Assembly (NCBI GenBank): GCA_039519185.1
Contig: CM076849.1
Location: forward strand, 103,373,077 to 103,437,076
Source: Astragalus membranaceus
Lineage: Eukaryota; Streptophyta; Magnoliopsida; Fabales; Fabaceae
Direction of reading: 5' to 3'
DNA: 64,000 nucleotides
Shown here: piece by piece, positions 56,760-64,000 of the stretch
How positions within the stretch are numbered: the stretch's first letter is position 1
Layout: the number at the start of each line of letters is the position of its first letter
Notes under the pieces: model-generated
Database searches by the model: none
Seen by the model: only the letters and a program-made list of their open reading frames with translations
Told to the model about the DNA's origin: nothing
Position numbers and translations under genes: made by a program

Positions 56760-57310
56760 GTTGTTTCGGACCAGAGAGTCCCAAAAATCTCTTTTTAGAA
56801 AATCACCATCAGCACTGAGTTAGTAAACTCCATCAACCCAGAGTTAGTAAACTCCATCAACACAGAGTTAGTGAACTCCTTCCACAGATCACAACATCGT
56901 GTACGAGCACGCGATGGATCCATCAGACTTCGTTAAGTCCTTCGGATTAGTTGTGTCAGCCTAAGGCATAGCGTAAATCCATTGATCAAATCAGTTCCGG
57001 ACCTGATGTTGATCGGCCGCTCGAAAAGGCCACCCCCAAAGCTCGGACTCGACAAGAGTTCGTTACAAGGTTTTTAGGCAACCTCCGAATTCCCAATTTA
57101 CCGCTTTTCCCAATTTACCTGCTTTTCTCAATTTACTGCTTTCCCGTTAATGCGACGAGTGTTAACCCCCCGTTCCCAAAAGGAAAATAACAAAAAGAAA
57201 ATTTGAGCTTTTCTGGAGCGGACAAAATTAGTGTTATTTCTATATCTTTATTTCCATTTCACCAACAAATATGAAAAGGCCAAGTCATATTTCTTGGCGA
57301 AATGTGAAAT
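56760..57310 (+). mobile_element. 3' tail of an Ogre/Tat body
   Basis: A 26-bp unit with GAGTTAGTAAACTCCATCAA repeats three times from about 56810. GTGTCAGCCTAAGG and GGCCGCTCGAAAAGGCCACC match the minus-strand tail at 13276-14098. No pol remains upstream. Confidence 0.8.
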
Positions 57311-57323
57311 AAAGAGGGGCAGC
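57311..57323 (+). other. Ogre-type polypurine tract
   Basis: AAAGAGGGGCAGC abuts the LTR start at 57324. The minus-strand counterpart is at 13276-13288. Confidence 0.85.
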
Positions 57324-60300
57324 TGTAATACCCTAATTTTGTCCTATCCTAAAATAAGAAATTTTATTTATTTTTAATAAAAAATAATTATTTTATTTTC
57401 ATGCCATGCTTGCTACAAGTTTTAATCTTTGAAAAAATAATAATTAGAAGTAAAGAAACAAAAATAAGCAAAGGAGGAAATAGGGGAGGTTTGTAAAAAA
57501 TATAGAGGTGCATTTAGGATTGGGCCATCTAAAGCCCACTCCTCCACCAAACCTTATGCCCAATTCGCATAACCCTAGACCTAACCCATATCCAACCCAT
57601 AACCCACAACCCAATTCATCAAAACCCTAAAATCCCTCCTCTCCTAACCCTAATTCGACCCCACCCCCCTTAACCCTAAAATGTGTCCACATTCACTCTC
57701 CCCCCTAGCCTTAAAATTCGACTACATTCATCCCCTCTCTCCTCCCTAAAAATTCGGCCACTTTCCCCCTTTTCCCTCCTTGGAACTTGCAACTTCACTC
57801 TTCCCACACACTTCCCACTTCCCCATTTTTCCCTTCCCCATGCACTCCTTTTCCCTCTCCCCAACGGCTCTCTCATCTCCTTTCCCTCTTCTCACGTTTC
57901 CTTTTCTTTCTCTCTCCCTCACACATCACTCAACTCACTCTCTCTCACACACTTCCCCTTCCAAACCCTCAAAAATTCGGCCCCATTCTCTCTCTCCCTC
58001 ACATCACTCTCTCACACACTCACTCTCACTTCACACACTCAACCCTTTCCCCCCCTACGGCCTCTCTCTCTCTCATACACCCCTCCATCTCCTTTCCCTC
58101 ACACAACCTCCAAAACACATCACCTCCACTACCCACATCAAGCCCCAGCCGTCCACCCTCCCTTCTCCATCTCCACACGTTTTCCTTTCACATCCTCTCA
58201 CGAAATCACCATTTTTGGTGCTTCTTTCTCTCCTCTCTCACGAAATAGCCATCTTTGGGCATCACCACACAAGAGACCGTTGGTCCCCCCAAAGCTCACG
58301 GATTCATCCAAGAGAACATGCTTTCCATTTCGTTTTCTCCGAGGCTCACACACAAACGGATATATACACAAGGCTTGGTGGAAAAAACCGAAAAACAAAG
58401 CACACAACTACAAGATCAAGTTTTGGGTATAAATAGGAGTTACGGTTTTGAGGCAAGGGGACGGATTTTTTTGGAGAGAGAAGAGTGTGGTGGGTCGAAA
58501 GCTTGAAAGAGGTCCAGAAGCAAGAGGAGCAAGAGTGAGAGAGAGAAAATTTTCGTTTTTCTTCTTCTAAATTTATCATACAGTTTTTCTTTTTTACGAT
58601 TCTTGTTGGTGAGATTTGAGAAGAGAATTCCTTGTCCAAGGTTTGTTGTATATTTTACTCTCCTATTTTATGATTTTTGAATCTTTTATATGTTGTTCAT
58701 CTTCATGTATATGGTTTTTCTTTGATGTTGAGTATTCTATTTTCTTTCTTTTGAGTAAAAGAATGGAAGAGCATGTATAGATTAGTTAATATGTTTTTTT
58801 AGTTGTAGAGGGTCCCGTTTATTACGAATGTCACGTTCGATTTTATTTCCTATACCTTCCTAAATAAACAAATCATGTGCATAACCATGAGTAATGATAG
58901 TTAGTTAAGGGATTTTTCTTATCAACAATAATCATCATCATCAAAATAATAACAATAAGAAATGTAGCAATTTTTCTTCTAATATCAAAAAAGGATTTAA
59001 GGTAAAATGTTTCTTTAAATAATTAATAGGTCTCTTTTATACCAAATAGCAACAAAAAACGCTTCACAAAAATCATTTTTCGGAAAAACTCAAGAAAAAC
59101 GTTTCTTAGTAATTAATAAAAGAGGGCATAGTCAAGACTTTTTTTTTATTATCATTAAATAAACAAGTAAACTAATTTTTATGTTTTTTTCTTTTATTTA
59201 TTTATTTATTTCGTTTTCTTTATTTAACCAAAAATTATTTCAACCAAAAAATGATAACAAGAGATCTCTAAAAACAAAAAAACATTTCCTAGTAATTAAT
59301 AAAAGAGGGGGTAGTCAACACATTTCTTTTACTATTATTAAGTAAACAAATAAACTTTTTTTATGTTTTTTTCTTTTATTTATTTATTTATTCGTTTTTT
59401 TTATTATTTAATCAAAAATTAACAAAAGAAAAAAGAAGACAAAAAAACTTTTCCTTAGTAAAAAAAGGAGTGGTAAATAAAACTTTTTTAAAACAAGTAA
59501 ATTGTTATTTACAACTCCCAGATTCAGGCATAAGCCTCTTTTCCCACTTAAGCCCAGTTTCGCTAACTGGGCCTTTCCATGCGAATTGGGCTCCTTTTTC
59601 TGCACCCCCCATTTTAAAACGCAACCCCTCTCACTGTTTACACCCCATTTTTAATAATACAGCCCTCCTTTTATTTGCACCCCCATTTCACTATTGCATC
59701 CACTGTTTCTTCTTTAAAAAAAATAATATATTTCCTTTCCCCACATAAATATTTTCTGACATCGAAAACAAATATCTTCAAACATCGAAATCAAAATTAA
59801 TCATCACTAATGATCACTCGCGCCGTTGCCGTTTGATTGTGGGTGATAATTTCATTCCTGTGGGAGCTAGTAGTGTGGCCACTCTAAACCGTTGTTGTTT
59901 GGTCCTTACAAACGCTCTCCTTCAATTGTGAAAACCTTTTCAATACTCAAAATAAAAACCGATTGTCATTAATCACCACTCGCGCCGTTGCCGTTTGGAC
60001 GTTAATGATAATTCATTTTCATACGAGTTAGTAGTGCGACCACTCTAAACCATTGTTGTTTGGTCACCGCGAACGCTCAACCTCTTTGCGAAAAACTCCA
60101 AAAAGATAAAAAAACAAAACCCTTTTAGAAAACCAGAACTACGTAGCTTTGAATTCTCCATCGCACCGGGAGATACGTAGGAGCGGATATCCTCCGTCAA
60201 GCACAATAAACTAAAAACATTTTTTTTTTCTCTTAAAAAAAACAACAAACACTTCTGCCAAAAATAAAAATTTTTATTTAGTCTTTTCATTCTCTTTTTC

Positions 60301-60581
60301 GAAAAAAAGCAAACTTAAGTATTTTCCAAATCCGCACTTAAAACCACACATTTAATTAAAGGTTCCCTTTCGGTAGAAAGGAGGCGTAGGGTGCTAAAAC
60401 CTTCCCCATGCCTAACCGACCCCCGAACCCAAATTTTCCGGTTTTTCAAAAGGCCATCCGCTTTCCAAAAGGTTTTTCTTCAATATTTTCCTGATAAAAA
60501 AAATATTGGTGGCGACTTCATTGATTTTCAAAAAGTTGTAAACGAAGAAAGATTCCCTCGGGGACTTTTTCGGGCGCAACA
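57324..60581 (+). mobile_element. Ogre/Tat LTR, 3258 bp, plus strand
   Basis: It starts TGTAATACCCTAATTTTG and ends CGGGCGCAACA, followed by the primer site. Upstream of the TATA box lies about 550 bp of C/T/A-rich sequence (57680-58240). Further in are a duplicated AT-rich segment (about 59100-59280 and 59285-59410, sharing TAGTAATTAATAAAAGAGGG) and a duplicated segment of about 140 bp (59815-59930 and 59960-60075, sharing CTCGCGCCGTTGCCGTTTG). Open frames inside are by-products of base composition. Confidence 0.88.
58428..58435 (+). promoter_or_regulatory. TATA box of the Ogre-type LTR
   Basis: GGGTATAAATAGGAG is a strong plant TATA box at the end of the pyrimidine-rich U3 region. Transcription would start near 58460. 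Confidence 0.7.
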
Positions 60582-60583
60582 GC

Positions 60584-60601
60584 TGGCGACTTCACTGGGG
60601 A
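60584..60601 (+). other. Ogre-type primer-binding site
   Basis: TGGCGACTTCACTGGGGA, identical to the site at 9981-9998 on minus, two bases after the LTR end. Confidence 0.9.
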
Positions 60602-61753
60602 CTTTTCTTTTTTAAGTGGGTCAAGCCTAACTAATTAAATGTGTGGTTTAGCGTGCTATCGATGTGATTTGGATACTTTGTTACTTATATCCCTTTTCGG
60701 TTTGCTCTTCTTGTCATGTTGCGTGCATGTGCATTTGTTTTCTCTCCTTCCATGTTTATTTTTCCTCGTCTTTGCTTAGGTGCTTAGTACCTTCATGCTT
60801 TTCCTCCCCATCTTGTTATGTTCCTCTCTTCTTGGCCCCCTTTCTTGAGGTAAGCAAAGCACTTGATTATTGTTGAAACCCTAGGCTAGCTTATTTGATA
60901 TTGAACCCTAGTGTAGACAACACGTTATCGCTTGCTATTGTCCAGACTGTTCTGGGTTTCCCTTTGCAGGTGGGGATATATGTGGGTAGTTTTAGGCGGC
61001 ATGTCCTCGCTACACGCACTCACACCTTATGCTTATTGTGCTTCGAGAGGGGCCTAAAACCCAGGGTCTGACAAAACTTAGGAGAGTGGAAACGAGTAGT
61101 GACTGCCAATTGGACCGATGTCCTTCTGCTCTCACGAAAGTTTCAGCCAGAGTATGCTCTTTTATGGTACCTCACACCAGATGGCATTCCATCGTTGTGG
61201 GTGTTATCATGAAAGAGATTTAGCTCTGGTAGCCTTTGCGAGGGAGTGACTAGAGCCACATGAGAGGATTACCCTTTAAATTGCCCTAGATCGTAGGTCT
61301 CACCTCTTTTTAGGTCACAAGGACTTTCCAAATTGTGTGCTGCATTGTAAACTAGGCACGTTTTCAAAAAGAAAAGGAGATTTTTCGAAAAAAGAAAATA
61401 GAGAAAGAGTTGCCGTTGTAACCTTTCTTTCGCCGGTCTGTACGAAGTGACATATGAACCACTTTATTTTTTTTAAAAAAAAAGAAGAGGGAGTGAAAGA
61501 GTTACCGTTGTAGCCTTTCTCATACCGGTCCATATGAAATAACGTACGACCCGCATTTTCCAAAAAAAACTTGAATCACTGCCAATAAAGACTGGTCTCT
61601 GAGTTACATAGACATAGAACATCATCATCATTTACACATCATCCTTTGCATAAAACATACATTTTCGATAATTTTCGCATGCATCTTTGCATTTCATCAT
61701 GGTTTGCTTGCCGAGAACCCCAAGTAATGAGAAATTTTTGTCATAGATACGGC
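60602..61753 (+). mobile_element. 5' leader of the Ogre-type element
   Basis: This is non-coding sequence before ORF1. A segment with GTTGCCGTTGTAACCTTTC is duplicated in diverged form at about 61390-61460 and 61496-61555. No gene was recognised. Confidence 0.65.
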
Positions 61754-63827
61754 ATGGAATCTAGAAGGGAAACGGTGTATACTCCAAGGTACCCCGTTGT
61801 AAACAAGGTAGATGTGACTAGTCTGAAAAAATGTGTTGACCTGATGGGACCTATTGAAAAGGGATCGTTCGATAATACTTATGGGAACCTCCGGAAGTTG
61901 TTGTTGCTAGAGGTGCAGACTGAGGCTATTGTGGCTTTGAGTAGATTCTATGATCCAGAAATCAGGTGCTTTCTTTTCAAAAATTTTCAAATGGCACCCA
62001 CATTGGAGGAATATCAGCAGATTTTGGGTTTCACTCAGACAGAAGCTGTCCCCTACCGGTATCAAGAACAGTACTACACAGATGAGGGGTTCGCTGCATT
62101 ATTGCAAGTGAGTGTAGAGGATCTGAAGCTCCAAAAGCAGAAGAGAAACAATGTGATAGGTTTCCCGCAGAGCTACCTCGAAGGTTTAATGGGAGCCTAT
62201 GCTAGAAGTAAAAATTGGGTTGTCTTCAAGCGAGTTTTGGCCTTAGCAATTTTTGGGGTTGTTCTCTTTCCGCAGATTGAGAGGTATGTGGATGTGACTG
62301 TTATTGGTATTTTCCTAGCTTTTCAGAACAAGAGGAAGCCCCATTAATCCAATTCCCGCCATCCTTGCCGACACTTATTCTGCTTTTACTAATCATTGTG
62401 ACTTAAGAAGGAAGAAAATCTCTTGCTCTTCTCACCTGTTGTATGCATGGTTTCTCATCCATGCCTTCACCAACCCAACACGAGTGGAAAAGTTGATTAG
62501 CTACGCTGTAACTTGTGAGGTGAAAGCTATGAGTATTCAAGAATGGATCCAGTTTCTAGGGGGTCTAGATGAGCACTCGATCCGTTGGTATCTCTCATCT
62601 TGCTGGGAAGATAGGCCTAAGGTAGTCTTCCGCTGTGGTAGTTTTCAAAATGTCCCGCTGATGGGCACTAAAGGATGCATCAACTACAACCCGTCCCTGA
62701 CTCTGAGGCAATTGGGGTATCCGATGAGGAATTCGCCTACTGAAGAGATGATATTCCCGCTTTACATCTATGAAGGAGGACCAAAAGATGACAGTTTGCT
62801 TAGAAAGGTCTTGCAAGCCTGGAGTACGGTGGTTCGCATGGGAAAAGTAGAGCTCGCTTAGAGGACTAGTGGTATCACCTTCGCTCAGTGGCTCGGAAAA
62901 AGGATCCAGAATGTTCAACTGCCTTACCAAAAAGAGTTGCGAGTCGAGAGGGAAGTAGTAGACGCCAGTGCCCCTGTTGTCGAAGAATTAGGCGAAGTTA
63001 AGTTGGCTCTGATGAAGGCAGAGGAAGAGAAGAAATCTTTGCAAGCTGAGATAGAGAAGATGGCTCTGAAGAACAAGAGGTTGAGAGAAGAAAATGCCCC
63101 GAAGTCTGCTACCATTGAGAGTTTCAGTCAGAAACTAAAAGGGGAAGAGGAGAGCAAGTTAGAAGTTCAAAGGTATCTGCAAGGAGCCAAGGAGGAAATC
63201 AAGAGACGAAGCTTGAAAGAGAAGAAGGCCCTGGAAGAAGCCAATCAGTGGAAAGAGTTATGGGATGAAGCAAAGATGGAAGGGAGAACGGCGAAAAGCT
63301 TGCTTGCCAAGTCAAAGAGAGAATCCCGCATGTTACAAGCTGAATGGGAGAGTAAGTTAGACAGTGTTGTGCAAGAGAGAGACTCTTTTGAGAACATCCT
63401 CAGGGAATATCAGCGGGCCCTAAGAGCAGAGCAAGAGGATTCTGATGAGTTGAAGGAGCGTCTTTGTCACATCAGTGATGCGTACCGGCAAGTGAGGGAT
63501 GAAAGTCAGTATTGGGAGCATCGCTATGTTGAGCTGCTCGGTAGGATTGAAGAGCAGGCAGTTATCATAGAGCTGAGAGACGAAGTTCAACACTGGAAAG
63601 ATAGGTTCTTCAAGCTATCAGAATTGGTCAACCAGGCTCTTGCGGATATGCCCAGGAAATTAAGAAAAGCTGAAACTGAGATGTATCCCCTCAACACCCC
63701 GCTTGAGGTGTACAAGTTTGTGGAGTACTGCAGAGCCCTAGTTGAGGAAGCCAAAGGAAAAACCGGAAGTACCTCTACCAACAACAAAAGGAAAAAGAGT
63801 GGAAATGTCAAAGCTCTTTGTATTTGA
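61754..63827 (+). pseudogene. Ogre ORF1 protein (DUF7745-like) with a coiled-coil tail, two lesions
   Basis: Ogre elements carry an extra ORF1 of unknown function between the 5' LTR and gag. This frame begins at ATG 61754 and shows the expected order: FDNTYGNLRKLLLLEVQ, ALSRFYDPEIRCFLF, QMAPTLEEYQQILGF, and VFKRVLALAIFGVVLFPQIE with the DUF7745 spacing. A one-base frame change at about 62330-62342 separates it from the continuing part (YAWFLIHAF, FRCGSFQNVPLMGTKG, TLRQLGYPM). A single TAG at 62859-62861 is the second lesion. The last 290 residues are strongly heptad-like and charged (EEKKSLQAEIEKMALKNKRL), a long predicted coiled coil ending at 63827. With only two lesions it is a fairly recent copy. 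Gag lies beyond the window. Confidence 0.8.
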
Positions 63828-64000
63828 GTTTCTTTATTGTAATTTTCCATTTTGTTTTATTGTACCTTTCCTTTTTCAATCATTGTATCAGAATGTCGTA
63901 CTTTCGGACTCAGATTTTGAAGTATTTTGTTTGAATACACCCGTTTCGCTTCCAGATTCCAATTTCAGTAGGATCCAAAGAAAGTGATATAATAAAAACA
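63828..64000 (+). other. Spacer after ORF1, window end
   Basis: It is non-coding, and the element's gag would be expected further right. No feature seen. Confidence 0.5.

Noticed and set aside
57683..58436. Three overlapping plus-strand ORFs rich in Pro/Ser/His
   Set aside because: They lie in the C/T-rich U3 of an LTR in all three frames; composition effect only.

Overview
This is repeat-dense plant nuclear DNA. The evidence is plant LTR-retrotransposon lineages with plant-type primer sites, a Mutator-like transposase gene with introns, a hAT-type MITE, and fragments of plant genes (a glutaredoxin, a DUF1336/CW14-like protein, plant-mobile-domain-like ORFs). The Ogre/Tat parts, including a DUF7745-like ORF1, together with a Sirevirus-type copia element, fit a legume best. 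The species is inference. No ordinary, clearly intact host gene was found. Layout: (1) 1-8373 is a young Ty3/gypsy chromovirus on + with an uninterrupted 1456-residue Gag-Pol. Its two LTR copies look identical wherever both are in the window. It sits inside the gag gene of a Tat/Ogre-like element on the minus strand. (2) 8374-14098 is that host element: gag fragment, leader, primer site, a 3.3 kb LTR, then the polypurine tract and 3' tail of a second copy, so one LTR serves two element bodies. (3) 14.1-19.1 kb holds a Mutator-like (MULE) locus on minus: a small ORF with its own TATA box, a transposase with FAR1-like, DDE and SWIM-like regions, and an OTU protease domain joined through a one-base frame break. 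Two arrays of short stem-loops flank it, and one intron is a 40-bp tandem repeat carrying ten G-boxes. (4) 19200-19798 is a 599-bp hAT-type MITE with a perfect 8-bp target duplication and an internal tRNA-like segment. (5) 19.8-36.1 kb is AT-rich, mostly non-coding, and built from mosaic near-identical duplicated blocks that carry gene fragments. (6) 36083-37438 is a two-level tandem repeat (10-bp steps in units of about 119 bp). (7) 37.4-42.7 kb is a run of Athila-like non-autonomous element parts sharing LTRs. (8) 42.7-46.3 kb is a decayed Tat-lineage element with integrase and an antisense ORF. (9) 46329-56755 is a decayed Sirevirus-type copia element with an env-like ORF. It is split by a solo LTR with a perfect 5-bp duplication and has lost its 3' LTR. 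(10) 56.8-64.0 kb is an Ogre-type tail, LTR, primer site and ORF1 on +. The elements do not work together as a pathway. The window records nested insertion, LTR-LTR recombination and gene-fragment capture. Only the chromovirus at the left looks capable of coding for its own movement. Coordinates of decayed parts are approximate to tens of bases, and all homology calls are from recognising motifs by eye.
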